From Talaromyces rugulosus (lineage: Eukaryota > Ascomycota > Eurotiomycetes > Eurotiales > Trichocomaceae), in NCBI RefSeq assembly GCF_013368755.1, contig NC_049565.1, positions 5,084,001 to 5,148,000 of the forward strand: 64,000 nt of DNA, written 5' to 3'. Positions 29,195 through 41,700 of this stretch are shown here, in pieces (positions within the stretch are counted from its first letter, which is position 1; the number at the start of each line of letters is the position of its first letter). A model generated the notes under the pieces. It did no database searches. It was not told the origin of the DNA and saw only the letters and a program-made list of their open reading frames with translations. Both the position numbers and the translations under genes were made by a program.

Positions 29195-30631
29195 ATGGCA
29201 ACATCTACACAGGATGGCCCTTCAACCCAAGTCCACAGGAGAGTTTGGTATAGAACAACCATGTTCAACTTGACTGTTGTTTCTGCCTGTGCTTTTATCG
29301 CGCCGGGATTATGGGCAGCGATGAATGGGTTAGGAGGAGCGGGTTCAGCAGACCCTTATTACGTGAATTCCGCCAACTCGGTCATATTCTGCCTCCAATT
29401 TCTGGTTTGTATTTTTGGAAGCTCTATAATTGCTAACATCGGCCTCAAATGGGCTTTTGCTTTCGGCATGGTTGGCTTCCCCGTATATGCCGCTAGCATC
29501 TACTGCAATGTCAAGTACAACAATACCTGGTATATAATGTTCGCCTGTGTTATCGATGGAATTTCCTCCGGCATCTTCTGGCTCACCGAAGGAGCCATTG
29601 TATTGGCATACCCAGAGAAACATCGACGTGGCAAGTACCTTGCGTATTGGCTCGCCAGCCGGATTGTTGGCCAGATGGTCGGTGGGTTTGTTACAGTTGG
29701 TGTGAATGCCGGAAATGCCGAAAAGGGACACATAAGCGTCCAGACATATCTGGTATTTATCTCTATCCAGTCTATAGGGCCATTTGTTGCCACTATGCTG
29801 TCGCCACCGGAAAAAGTCCAGCGGGCGGACATGACCCCTGTGGTTGTGAACATTCCCAAGTCTCTCAAGACTGAACTTATTGCTATGTGGCACTTGCTGT
29901 GCCGCAGGGAAATTATTCTACTCCTACCAATGATCTTTCAAAGTGTCTTCTCGGAAGCATTTTTTTCAACATACAACGCGACATACTTCACGGTTCGTGC
30001 ACGAGCTTTGACTTCGCTCGTAGCTAGCACATGTGTCATCATCTCCAACTTTGCACTTGGCTTTTTCCTTGATTGGAGGAAACCTAGCATAAACATGCGG
30101 GCAAAAGCTTCATTCTCCTTTATCTACGCCTTTGAGATGTCTCTCTACATTTACGCCATGATCGTAACTAAAGATTACGAAAGCCGTGCTGATGCACCTG
30201 TTTTGGACTGGGTAGACTCAGGGTTTGGTCGTGGAGCATGCGTGTACATTTTGATGCTCGTAGGCTTCAATTTGATGTATGACTATCTCTACTGGCTAAT
30301 TGGAACTATCAACCGAGATGGAGGGGACATCATCCGTCTGAGTGCTGTTGTGCGAGGTGTCGAAAGTTGTGGCCAGGCCATATCATACGGTATTAATTCA
30401 ATTGACCAGGCTCGATTTCCTCTGTCGGGTGCCGTCGCCGTCAATCTATCATTCTTTGCTGCGTGTATTATCCCGTCGGCGTTTGTTATTTGGGAAGTCG
30501 GAATAATCAATGAGGTCAAAGTGCACAGCATTGTGCAAGATGAGATTGACGACGCTGCTGCAATGACCGAGGCCGCTGGTCCTCTCACAACGGAAATTTG
30601 GAATGAAAATGGCCCAAAGTCGGATGATTAG
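29195..30631 (+). CDS. UNC-93-like major facilitator protein
   Basis: 478 residues, single exon, with about 11-12 hydrophobic segments starting at TMFNLTVVSACAFIAPGLWAA. The opening GLWAAMNGLGGAG and the loop AYPEKHRRGKYLAYWLASR fit fungal proteins of the UNC-93/DUF895 branch of the MFS. Their substrates are largely unknown; some are linked to ion or siderophore transport. The C-terminal tail is acidic and cytosolic. The next gene downstream, also a transporter, is in the same orientation but over 1 kb away. Confidence 0.85.
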   Translation: MATSTQDGPSTQVHRRVWYRTTMFNLTVVSACAFIAPGLWAAMNGLGGAGSADPYYVNSANSVIFCLQFLVCIFGSSIIANIGLKWAFAFGMVGFPVYAASIYCNVKYNNTWYIMFACVIDGISSGIFWLTEGAIVLAYPEKHRRGKYLAYWLASRIVGQMVGGFVTVGVNAGNAEKGHISVQTYLVFISIQSIGPFVATMLSPPEKVQRADMTPVVVNIPKSLKTELIAMWHLLCRREIILLLPMIFQSVFSEAFFSTYNATYFTVRARALTSLVASTCVIISNFALGFFLDWRKPSINMRAKASFSFIYAFEMSLYIYAMIVTKDYESRADAPVLDWVDSGFGRGACVYILMLVGFNLMYDYLYWLIGTINRDGGDIIRLSAVVRGVESCGQAISYGINSIDQARFPLSGAVAVNLSFFAACIIPSAFVIWEVGIINEVKVHSIVQDEIDDAAAMTEAAGPLTTEIWNENGPKSDD

Positions 30632-31692
30632 CTTCAAGAAAGAAGGACAGATAACCAACTAAACCCATATGTCGATGGCTTTGAAATCTTGAGTTCTTTA
30701 GTGTTGACCTGTTGGTAGTTTGTGATAAATATCTTGAATTGTTACGCTCGTCTTACGACCACATCTATTGACGATAATCTCCGAATAGTGACTTACAGCA
30801 CTGAATTAGTGCCCCCACTTCCCCGCAATTTCATTCTAGTGGTTCCTCTAAAAATCCTGTTGACCACATGCCCTGTGCAGGTCAAGCCTTTCAGGTCGGG
30901 GCAGACACGGCCCGTTCGGAGAAATGCAGAAAGCGAGCGGATATCGTATTGAAGGTCTACGAGAAGTACTGCCATTAAACACCTAGCATTTCCGTGACTG
31001 TATAGGCTATCCATATTTAGCTATTCTACCCACCTCGAGCAGATGACTTGGCGTAGCTCCATTCAATAATGAGTATTCTCAAGCTGGAGTGGTGCCAATT
31101 CAGACTTAGATACTGGTTAGGACTAATTAATTGCTTTATACAAAGGAAATATATTCCTATCCTTATACTTCTGGAAGCTATATCTTCCTTTCTTTTTTAT
31201 ACCGACTAATATGGTTGTGAACGTTGGATTGCTATGACTTTTAGTGCTAACGCTCAATGGATGAGACTGTCGGTCTCTTCGGCGTGGCTCCGTCGGGAAG
31301 AGTCCGAATCCAAAACCGAACATCTTCAGAAACCACACTTCTAACATTACGAACTAATTTCACGAGTTATAAGAACCGAACAGAGGGAAAAAACGATAAA
31401 GATAAAGATACAGGCACAGAAAACGAACAAGAACAAGCACAAGAACAATAACTGTACAACAAAAGTGATCGGATTCGCCTTTAATCTACCTGGCACCACA
31501 ACTTGAACCTAGACCGGCAAGTTGCTGACTCTACCCCGTTTTCTCCAGCTTTTTTGGGTTCTCCACCTTTTCCAGGCGCGGGGATCTGCCGGTGCTTGTC
31601 CGTTGATTGCCTCCTCTACATGGGTTAAAATACTTGCGATATCCTGTCCTTCGCCCACCGAGCACTCGGGAATGTAATTTCCATAACAAAAG
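30632..31692. other. Intergenic region, nothing recognised
   Basis: It contains a purine-rich, Asp/Lys/Glu-coding stretch around 31380-31450 without protein character. No gene or element is supported. Confidence 0.5.
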
Positions 31693-33569
31693 ATGTCTAT
31701 TCAGCCCGCCGAGGCGAAAGCTGCCCAGCAGTGGGAGGAGGCCGTGGACCATGCGGTAGCCGTCTCTCTTGCACAGTCGTATGTGCCTGGCTGTCCCGAA
31801 GAGAAGAGACTGCTTCGGAAACTGGATTTTCGGATCATCGTGCGTTAGTCCTCGGGTCACACGTCTTATTTGGATAAAGCGCTAACTAGGATATCTCTCC
31901 AAGCCGTGCTGCTGGCTTCTCTTTGTCCTGGGATATCTAGATCGTGCAAACGTTGGGTTGGTCTTCACTGGTATTGCTCATTGGATGTTGCTGAACGGGG
32001 TTGATGGTAGAAATGCAAAAACCGGTGGCCTCGCCAATGAATTTAATTTGACTTCGAATCAGTACTCAGTAATCTTACTGCTTTTCTTCGTCTCATATAT
32101 TCTTTTCGAAGTCCCATCGAACATGGTCATTGCTCGAGTGCGACCATCACTCTACCTATGTGGTCTTGCTATATTATGGGGCGTTATCGCCGCGCTGATG
32201 GCCGTGACACAGAATTGGAAGCAACTCGCTGGAGTGCGACTAGTTCTCGGCTTTATCGAGTCTGGGTTTGCACCTGGAATTGCGTTTTACCTTTCATCTT
32301 GGTAGGGAGAGACCATAAACAATGACATGAGTTGGCCTCTGACATTGTGAGAAAAGGTATAAAAGATACGAACTTGCTAGCCGCTTCGCAGTGTACTACA
32401 CTGCTATAGCTGTAGCGGGAGGGTTGTCGGGCTTACTGGCAGGGGTCATTACGCAATACTTGGACGGGGCTCGAGGTATCGCTGGATGGCGTTGGCTTTT
32501 TGTACGTTGTTCGTTCATCAAAAATCTCCCTGATAGCCTAATTTAAGATTAGATTATTGAGGGATGTGGATCTTCCTTCGTGGGATGTGTCCTCTGGTTT
32601 TTTATGGCCGACTATCCGTCAAACACGCGATGGCTAACACCGGAAGAACAACTACTCGCCGCACAGCGCTTAGCATACGATGGATTGGGAAACACACAGG
32701 GCGCCCATGGGCGAATAACTGAGAAACAGGCCCTCAAAATGGTGGTGTCGGACTGGCGGACCTGGATTTTGGCCTTGCTGTATGCTTTGGTTACAGGGGC
32801 ACAGACAATTCAGTATTTTATTCCCACACTCGTAAAAAGCTTTGGTTGGGAGAGTTGGGAAGGGCAATGTAAGTACCATACCAAGTGGCATTTTATAGTT
32901 GAGCAGGAACTGATAACTCTGTGGGCTAGACCATACTATTCCGCCTTATGCCTGTGCTGTAGTCTGCATACTAGGAATGTGTTTTGTTGCCGACCACTTT
33001 GAAAGCAAGGCTTATTTTGTTTCTCTCTTTGCTGCTATTGGCGCAGTATTTTTCATCATTGTCTGCGCCAGTACGAATAATACCGTCCGCTGTAGGTTCA
33101 TTCGGTCGCTGAAATGAATCTTGGACACCTATTGATATCTCAATAACTGTCTAGATATCTTCAATATTTTCGCATTCGGATGTATCTATGGAACATCACC
33201 CCTGGTTCTGATGTGGGTAGCTAATATCATTTGCTACCCTGCCGAAAAACGGGCTGTAGCTATAGGGCTTGTTAATGCTCTTGGTAATACTGCATCTATC
33301 TACGGCGTTTTCCTGTGGCCTGATCACGACGCTCCACGGTATATCCCTGGATTTAGGTATAGTCACCATAAGACCCTCTAACATGGCATTTTACTGATCA
33401 GACATAATTTAGTGCAACTACTGTTTGGATGGGAGCCATTGGTATAATCGCCCTCATTGCAGGATACCTATTCAGAAATAATCCGATAGATGCGCCAGAA
33501 CCAGAAGAAGTGCTAACGGCAGAAATCCGCAGACAACGTGAGAGGAATGAGATTCCAGCCAAGATGTAA
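31693..33569 (+). CDS. DAL5-like (allantoate permease family) MFS transporter
   Basis: 508 residues from seven exons: 31693-31839, 31904-32301, 32357-32501, 32553-32868, 32930-33091, 33155-33356 and 33413-33569. All introns are GT-AG and every phase closes. The signature LLFVLGYLDRANVG of the anion:cation symporter branch spans the second exon. Twelve membrane segments follow, with a central loop FMADYPSNTRWLTPEEQLLAAQRL that is typical of the family. Relatives import allantoate, ureidosuccinate, nicotinate, vitamins or small peptides. It is convergent with the Zn2Cys6 gene ending at 34061. Confidence 0.9.
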
Positions 33570-34060
33570 CATGGTTCATCCTGGGGTGGTGACTCGAGGA
33601 CTCGTGTCAAAGTTAAACCTGAAAATATCGAGCTTAATCCAGGTGGTTGTGGTTTAAACCCTAGCCTACAAGGAGTCTTGTGGACATGGATAGTTGAGTT
33701 AATTGAGACCAGCATAAGGACAGGTAGCTAGCTATATATAGGAGTCCATATGCTTATTTTTTGTTTGGCGATTCAACATTTTCGCGGTAGCTGTTTGATA
33801 ATAAACTAGTACCATATGCAATTAGTGCTGGCTTCACAAGGATAGCGATTTGATGTGAAGCGCTCAAAGAATTTACGATATATACGATTCCAAGGATCAG
33901 AAAAGGCATAATAATCAGAATACCTTGGGAATATCACATTTGGGTATTCCACTGTTATGGCTGACAAATTGCGAAAACTGGACTTGATTTATAATACAAT
34001 ACACATCAACGTAAGTTAAAGAGGACGAACCCGGATACGTAAACTGACATATAATGGCAT
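33570..34060. other. Convergent intergenic region
   Basis: 3' flanks of two convergent genes. No gene or element was seen. Confidence 0.5.
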
Positions 34061-36108
34061 TTAATCTTTCCTTTGTCCATATTTAAAGTTATCCATTTCT
34101 CTCCATTGACGTGATAGGTCCTCAATAATCCAGGACACTCTCCAGCCCATACTCTCCTCTACATGTCGTAAAAATGAGACGACGCCGCGGCGCTGAAAAT
34201 TTGTAGAAAGACAATATCCATCTGTTCGGATTTCGGATTTATTTAGTGTGCTGAACACTCCAATTCAACATTTAAGTGAAAAACAAGTAGACTTACAGGA
34301 AAAAATGAAATGGGAGGCGGTAAAATTAGCGTTTTCAACACCTTCATTTGAGATTGCTAAGCCAATAATATCGAGAAGATATTTTACAGTAGCAATCTAT
34401 TGAAATCGGTTAGCTATAACTTAGCATCTTCGATGACAGAGAATATGCTCACTTCGCCAGCATTTATCACCCGAGCAGATTCAAAAGCCGATATTCCTGG
34501 TGATCGGGGCTTGTGGATTTGAAGAACAATTAAAGTCGCATAATAATACTGCAATCCGATAGCTGCGTAGATGGCATCACGGATGTGGTTAGCCAACTCA
34601 GGACTCCTTTCTATATTTTTGTTCCGATATACCATGAACAAAAACGAATGGTAGTAAGATTTACCTGTAGCCCCAGAAATCATACAGACCTCCGAAAATG
34701 GTCGTCCACGTTCAGCATCAGGCTCTCGATATCGAAGAGGTCTAAATGATGACGGGGAGTTTATCTTCCACCTGGAAACGTCTTCTTCTAATGACTCCCA
34801 CTCCTTTCGCTCCAGAAGGGAATCGTTGTCTGACTGCCGAGACACTAGCCGTAAGGCCCTAGCTAATTGAAAAACACTCACATTTGCATATGAGCAATCA
34901 TCGCAAGAAAGAAAAACCTGTGAGCGCTCGTAATTTTCTAGTTGCAGCTGCCATGGCTCCCTTTGTACTAGACTAGCATAGATGGCCTGGCGAAGGAATA
35001 GCCAGCTTGCAGCTTCAGCGAGACCACCGGAAGATGAAAATTTGGATATCATATTAATCAATTTAATAGACGCAACCAAATGATACCGAGTATCTTTCCG
35101 GTTCTCAAGTTCTTCGTGTTGCCGTAGAAGAACAATTGTAGTAAGCAGATGATCGTTATACGTATTTTCAGGACGAGATAAAGCCGGAATGAGGAGCTCC
35201 AAACACCGACCATGATATGTGTTTTGTTCAAATTCTTCATCGGTGGTTCTGGTAATAATAGCCTGATGACGGGATGCCAGAGCTAAAATGGCATACATAA
35301 CCATTGGATTATCAAGAGCTCGTCGAGGAACTTCGTTGCCGAAATGGGACAACGGGTCGCAAACATCAAACTTTGTGGCGTTTAGTAAGACTGTTTTTGT
35401 ATGCCATTGCAATTCAAGGGCACTTACCCATGGTGCTACTTTCCTTGTATATGAGCGCATCAAAAATGCTTCGCGAGTTGTCAGCTCGATAGTGCATCTC
35501 TCTGGAGTGCTGGGTTCAAGAAAACAATTCTCTTGGCGAGATGATACGCCCTCCTCGGGATTGGAATAAACCGAAATGTTCCATATAGCGGAATTTGTAG
35601 GACTGGCGGGTGGTAAATACACATCGAACATGCCGTATTGATACTGCTGATCATGCTGGTGGACAGAAGCAGAGTTAGATGTCATGGGAAGAGCCTGGGT
35701 CGCACACATGTATTCTTGTGTTGCACTTCCATTGTTGTTTGCTGAAGGTCTCAGATTACCATTTCCACAATCTTTTGGCAATTCTGCAGAGGAATCGTCT
35801 GGCGTTTCCGTAACAAAATTGACTGTGTCCCTGGTCAACGAGCGATTCGACGCAGAATTGCCAGCTACACAAATCAACGTACCGGGACTGATAATCTCCA
35901 CCCACTGTTGGCTTGAATCCCAGGAGAATTCGTATTTTGAACCTCCGAGTCCCTTTTGGAAAACGGAGTGAACTGGACAGAAACGGTACGATGGTGCTAA
36001 CTCGCATTGCTGGCCTAACTCCGCGCATTTATCGCACACGGAAGCATTCTCGCTCAGGGTGCACTTGACATGTCGACGGCGACAGTTTTCGCATCCTTTT
36101 CTTATCAT
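34061..36108 (-). CDS. Zn2Cys6 transcription factor (fungal-specific)
   Basis: 585 residues from five exons: 36108-35428, 35370-34665, 34562-34453, 34396-34297 and 34221-34061. Two introns (35371-35427 and 34563-34664) are multiples of three without stops, so an unspliced reading looks deceptively open. Removing them restores the family segments APW-FDVCDPLSHFG and ISGAT-AIGLQYYYA. The start at 36108 puts the CX2CX6CX8CX2CX6C cluster (GCENCRRRHVKC to DKCAELGQQC) at the N-terminus, as usual. The C-terminus has GLAISNEGVENANFTASHF and GWRVSWIIEDLSRQW, typical ends of this regulator family. It would act in the nucleus on CGG-type sites. It is divergent from the sulfotransferase-like gene; targets are unknown. 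Confidence 0.88.
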
Positions 36109-37081
36109 TATGCCATGGCAAGAAGAGATACAGTGAAAAGAAAGTACTATATTCAACTGGTCTGGTCTGGTACCCCGCATGGCCAATAATGTATTAGCGC
36201 GCCACGTGACGCATGCCCCACCCAGCGAGGTGGACCAATTGACAGCGACGGTAAATATAGTACGCATACTAAATGGAGTAGTACACCTCATTTTCAATGT
36301 TATATGGAAAAAAAGAACTTGACATGAGAAGAAATATTACTGATTGCCTGGTCGGTACTGCGAACTCTTAAACTAGTCTATTAAGTTCTAAGATCAACGT
36401 CAACCTCTACGTATGTAGCCTGATCGAGTTAGCAGTAATTCGCAAAATATAGCGGCTCTATCATCCGTCAACTCATTAAAGTTAAAAATAGACATTTGAT
36501 TTGTCTTGCCCTGCGCAGGGCCGGCGAGTTTGTCTATATGGCAGATACTCGACTTCAAGGTTGCGAACCCCAAAGTGCGGGGTAAGATTAGTTAGAATCG
36601 ACAAGATACATGTATTTACTAGCTGATTCCTGGTAGTATATATGATGAAGTCTTTGTTTAGGACTTTGGAGAAGATATCCTGTAAAGGACTTTGTTAATT
36701 GTTAGGAGGGAAAAGATGCGCGTTTATGCATATAAAGTGTTGTATCCCCAGGCACCGCTAATATATTTTATTCTTCCCTCCGCAATAATTCTAGTGAGAA
36801 TATACTCATACTATAGCGGAGCCCCCACCCTCAGCTGGGGTGGAGCCGGTGGATCTTCCGTACTATATCAAATGGATGATATCATTTCACGGACCTATAG
36901 GCTTCGCCGTCTAGACTGCGGCAATGACCTCGAGCGGAATAGGTAACATAGAGCGCCCCTAGAAAAATATGGTATAAGCGCTTCTCAACTGAACGATACG
37001 GGATAATGTTGGCTGGGTAGTATAAACGAACAAGGATGCCCGTTGGTTTCTGGTGACTCCCCACGTTCTTCAAACCACAAA
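36109..37081. promoter_or_regulatory. Divergent promoter region with 14-bp palindrome
   Basis: This is shared upstream DNA of the Zn2Cys6 gene and the sulfotransferase-like gene. It holds the perfect palindrome GCCCTGCGCAGGGC at 36508-36521 and a TATAAA at 37020-37025, about 60 bp before the ATG at 37082. No gene lies inside. Confidence 0.45.
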
Positions 37082-37948
37082 ATGAACTTCTACGACTGGC
37101 TCATAAACACAATGTATGGCCTACCCCCGGTAGGCCTAAACCCACGGCAGAGGCCAATGAGAGTGTTGGCCGTAGGGATCTCGAGATCTGGGACTGAATC
37201 TTTGAGAGAAGCGCTCCATGAGGTCGGCTTTAGACACACCTTCCACGGTTTTGATACAATTATCCCACCGTGTTCGTTGGAGGCAACCTACAAACTACTT
37301 CGCAAAAAATACAACACGAGTTCTGGTGACAATGAGCACACAGAGAGACTTACAGCTGAAGACTTTGACACCGTCCTTTCCGACTGCGTTGGTGTCAGTG
37401 ACCTGTTCGCCGCCGAGTTTGCGGTCGAATTGATTCACGCCTACCCCGATGCAAAAGTGATTTTGAATACTCGTTCTGACCTTGATGCATGGTATCGTAG
37501 TATGGAGCAAACGATGGGCTATTTCGACAAGAATCCCATTGACTGGGACTGGTGCAAGAGCTGGTTTAGTGCCGAGCTGTTCTGGGTCCGTCAAACCATG
37601 TGTCGCACAATGATGCCCAAATTTTTCCGCGATAATTTTGCGTCTAACGGAAAATGGGTCTATAAGCAGCATGTCGCGTTGATTCGTGGGTTGGGATTGC
37701 CAAAAGAACGGCTTCTAGAGTGGTCTGTTGAGGATGGATGGGAGCCTCTGTGTCGTTTTCTGGACACGCAGGTGCCACAAAGCGAGTTCCCGAGAGGAAA
37801 TCCACCCAAGGCGTGGGCTGAAAAAATTGAGACGACGATGAAGGTTTATCATGAAAGGGCAGTGCGAAATATGGTTATTTGCGGTGGTATTTTCGTTGGG
37901 TTGGCATCGTGTATTGCATGGATGTGTCCCAGAACAATGGTTATTTGA
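37082..37948 (+). CDS. Sulfotransferase-like P-loop protein, C-terminal membrane anchor
   Basis: 288 residues, single exon. The ATG at 37082 is chosen over an upstream TTG-only extension. The phosphosulfate/P-loop region is VGISRSGTESLREAL (about 31-45), and VILNTRSDLDAWYRSMEQT forms the second PAPS-binding-like block, matching the fungal Sulfotransfer_4 type (PF17784). A hydrophobic segment NMVICGGIFVGLASCIAWM near the C-terminus suggests a tail anchor. Proteins of this type are often found near secondary-metabolite genes, but true sulfotransfer has rarely been shown. It is divergently arranged with the Zn2Cys6 regulator. Confidence 0.85.
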   Translation: MNFYDWLINTMYGLPPVGLNPRQRPMRVLAVGISRSGTESLREALHEVGFRHTFHGFDTIIPPCSLEATYKLLRKKYNTSSGDNEHTERLTAEDFDTVLSDCVGVSDLFAAEFAVELIHAYPDAKVILNTRSDLDAWYRSMEQTMGYFDKNPIDWDWCKSWFSAELFWVRQTMCRTMMPKFFRDNFASNGKWVYKQHVALIRGLGLPKERLLEWSVEDGWEPLCRFLDTQVPQSEFPRGNPPKAWAEKIETTMKVYHERAVRNMVICGGIFVGLASCIAWMCPRTMVI

Positions 37949-38169
37949 TTTGCCTTTAAAGATGTCTTTTCCTGTACAAGGTTTTGAGAGAGCCTAATGC
38001 TAATACTTTTACTGATATTGGTGTAATATTTCCGCTGAAATCCATATTTAAAGTTCTCGTTACTTTAATTATATAAATTTTGTTTTGTAGACTGCATATG
38101 GTGGTGTATTGTTGATCGGAAACCTAAAAATCAATTGCTATCAATTGATATATAAGCGCAGGGATGAAA

Positions 38170-38545
38170 GAGCTGAGTTACATGTAGTCTGTATGTTACT
38201 GAATCTGAATATACACATAATTTAAACACCAGCTGATGAACATTACTAGCAAGACTAGAAATGCTATTAGGGAATCTTGTGGGATTTGGCAGTCCTACTA
38301 TTGGGGTCACGGCCTGTCAACCACTAGTAGTCATCGATGTTGACATGTTCGTATTGGAGCCCATATTTTATTAGGCAATTAGCTACATATGTCAAAAGCG
38401 TGGCATCGGCATTGCACTGGAATGCGTTCCAATCATCTGACTTTTCGTCAGGACGTAAACCAAGGTTGAGAAATTTGAACTTACTATACCGCATCGGAGG
38501 GGTAAGACCGCGACGATTGTCCACTGATCTGGCTACCTGTAACAC
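38170..38545 (-). pseudogene. GH27 alpha-galactosidase relic (N-terminal part)
   Basis: On the minus strand, GLTPPM, then DDWNAFQCNADATLLTYVAN, CLIKYGLQYEHVNIDDY, stop, WLTGRDPNSR and, after a frameshift, FPNSISSLASNVHQLVFKLCVYSDSVTY, reproduce the start of GH27 alpha-galactosidases. Family members have a WNAF..DI DAT..AAN and NIDDCW pattern followed by KFPNGI and GIYSDAG. Stops and shifts are present, and everything beyond the first quarter is missing. Confidence 0.82.
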
Positions 38546-39869
38546 AGAAGAAATAAAGTTGAGGAGAAGGGAGGGATGTCTTCGCCGCTGGCAGAATCGC
38601 CCGTGAAACCTTTCTCTATAGAGCATATATGTAGTACTACGGTAGATTTTGAAATACTTTAAGCGCGTGATGATCATATATTGGGAATTCCCACGATATC
38701 TGGGGGATGTAGCATATTGGAGAGTTATCCCACGCCTTCTTTTTCTAAAGGACTAAATCTTAAATTAAAGTGTCCCTAAAGCTTTTAAGGCGACCAACAT
38801 TGAAGCCACTTGCAGATGTAACCCAAACCCTAGTGTTGTTTTGTTGGGATTTAGCCTATTGGCTGCACGCAGAAGGAGAGCCGAAGCCAGTGAAATAATG
38901 CATGTTTTAATATATTGGAATTTGGGGTCCACGCAGTAACCTTGTTTTAAAAAAGATAACCCAACATCAGGAATATACATGTGCTTATATATTTTGACTT
39001 CTCTAAATTGGTTTAACCTCATCCAAAACTCATCAATAAGCTACTGTTTCCCATATTAATTCTACAAAAACATCTAATTGACGTCTAGGCAACCTTTCAG
39101 TAAAAGCATGAGCGCTACGTAATTCCGCAGTGCATCGGATACGGAAATTACGAAATACAACTAGCTGCGCTCCTTAGGCGGCCAAATGCGATGACTGAGG
39201 TCTCATCACCTAGTCCATTATCTGGTGCTGCAGTGTAACGAATAGTTATGTACTGGAAAAAAATACTAGATGTAAGAAACAACAGCAACAGAGTCATCCA
39301 AAACTCTACAATGAGATGATCCGAGCTTCTGTTGCTATCCCGTTTCATATTATTCAGCCCCCAAATCAGCAAACAGAAGGGCCTGAAATTTTTTAAAAAT
39401 GTATACTTTACAAGGTGGTTACATTGTTTAGGTCATTATTATCAAGACTAGCTAGGGTTTACCTAGGATATACTATCCAAGACGAGAAAGGCTTGATCAC
39501 ATCCAGCCTTGAAGAGATCCTATAAAGCAAGGAAACGTTGTTTTTACGAGTTTTATTTACTCATAAATTAGTTAGAATATAATGCTTTCCACAAAAATGG
39601 ACTAAAACTATGCGACTGTAATATCATCTTGCATTGCCATAGTATGATGTTTGTCACTTAGCTTAAGCTACTGTACAGTGGGGGTATTGGACCTTTTTTC
39701 TGTCAACATTTGAACTCTACCGCTATAAAATGTCCCCTATGCTTACCGGTGTATCCATATATTACCATTTTCATTCCGCCCATCTCACGTTTACGCCTTT
39801 TATTTTCTATTCATTCGTATACACTGGTGACTCAAACTCTGGGATCTACTCGTAAAAGGTCTACACTCA
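38546..39869. other. Intergenic region with weak coding remnants
   Basis: Two minus-strand open stretches (39022-38765 and 39372-39148) have hydrophobic segments but no recognisable family. They may be remains of a membrane protein. A TATAAAA at 39724-39730 lies about 140 bp before the SGNH hydrolase start. Confidence 0.35.
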
Positions 39870-41700
39870 ATGTATCCTAAGTGTATCCAGCAGTGGGCCT
39901 TGTCCCTGACCTGGGCTGTGAGCATATTTCAAGGAGTTCGGGCGACGGGTATGTATTGTTTGTTTTGATTGGTATTTTTACAGAAGACAAACCACTGAAA
40001 CTTTTAAAGAGTCGTTGGCAAACGGAGTTGAGCTACGAATTATGCCCGTAGGAGACTCTATTACACATGGTTACCAAGGCGGCTCAATAAACATTGACGG
40101 GAACGGCTACCGTCGACAACTGTGGTGGAATATCAAAGACAACACCAAGAATTTTGTTGGTAGCCAAATGTCCGGCAACCTTCCAGATCCGTACAGTGAG
40201 GGATACGATGGAGCAATCATTGCAGACATTGCCACATTTATTAATGGCTCACTATCATCAATGAGACCCAATGTGGTTCTTATACATGCAGGAACCAATG
40301 ACATGAACCGGCCGATCGATCCAGATAACGCACCAGAGCGGCTAGGTGCTATGATCGATGAGGTAGTCTCGATATGCCCAGATGCAGCTGTTCTTGTGGC
40401 AGAAATAATCACTACCAATGATACTGCAGCTGCTGAACTGGGGCAAAAATATAATGCTGCGATCCCTGGTGTGGTCTCTTCTCGTGCTGATGATGGCAAG
40501 AAAGTCTTACTGGTAGACATGAGCAGCCTACTGACGACAGCTGAATTAACCGATGGTATCCATCCTACTGATGAAGGCTACGGAAAAATGGCGAACGCAT
40601 GGTTTGCAGGGATCCAGGAAGCCGCACAAAAGGGGTGGATTAAGGAGCCAGTTCCACTATCAAAAGCACCGACAGGGAGCGGATGTTCTGCCGTACCAGT
40701 GTGGAATCCTATTGATGAGATTGCTGTCGGCGAGGGTAGTGCAAATCTTTGGTTTGCAGATCTAGACGGTAAGAAGCTCTCTGTCCTTGACCATACATGT
40801 CTCATATTTGTCACCTATTAGGCGATGGCAAGGACGACTATATTATGCTTGACAACAATGGAGCTGCGACTGCTTATCTGAATGCTGGCCCAACTGGCCC
40901 GGGCGGTCAAATTTGGGATAGCCAGGGGGAAGTGATGAAAAGTGTCGGTGCGGAGGCCACCCAAGTCCGATTCGCCGATATTAACGGTGATGGAAAGGCG
41001 GATTATCTCGTTGTTCACGACAACGGTACGGTAAACTGTTGGATAAATGAACGTTCTGGCGACACTGGGATCTTTACGTGGACTGCACAGGGTCAAATTG
41101 TGACCGGGCATGGACATGACGGCCCAGGAGTTATCTTTGCCGATATAAATGGGGATGGTGTAGATGACTATTTGTGGGTATCGGAGTTAGGTGAAGTGAC
41201 TGTGTATCTCAACGATGCCAGCAACCCACCGAAATGGATTTCCCAAGGTACAATCACTACAGGAACTAGCGCCAACAGGTCACAAGTGGTTTTAAAAGAT
41301 TTAAATGGTGACTTACTCTTTATATTTTCATCTAGAAGAAGAAAAATAAATGAATGTAATTGACTGACAGCAACAGGTGATGGCCGGGCAGATTATCTTC
41401 TTTTGAATGAGAGCGATGGTTCTATCCAAGCTTGGCATAATCCAAGACAGAACAGCTTGAATAGCACGTGGAATTCTTTAGTACGAGGAAATACCTATTT
41501 TTATCACTTTATGGACATAAATTTACTAACAATAACTGTTTTGATAGGGAGAAATTGCTTACGGTGTCGGTGTCGATGGTAGCAAGGTTCGCTTTGGAGA
41601 CATCACTGGCAGTGGGCGGAACGATTACCTCGCCATCGAAAACTCGAATGGTGCTGTGAGCATGTGGCAGAATCTCTGTCCATGCAATGCTACCACATGA
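39870..41700 (+). CDS. Secreted SGNH/GDSL hydrolase with FG-GAP/VCBS-type repeats
   Basis: 526 residues from five exons: 39870-39948, 40010-40768, 40822-41307, 41377-41480 and 41548-41700. A signal peptide covers about residues 1-26. The SGNH esterase domain has GDSITHG with Ser43, GTNDMNR with Asn123, and DGIHPTDEGY with Asp208 and His211. The C-terminal half has about five repeats of the pattern F-D-x-D/T-G-D/S-G-x-D-D/A-Y-L (for example FADINGDGKADYLV), likely a calcium-binding beta-propeller that could bind carbohydrate. It probably deacetylates plant or fungal polysaccharide. It is convergent with the GH47 gene. Confidence 0.88.
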
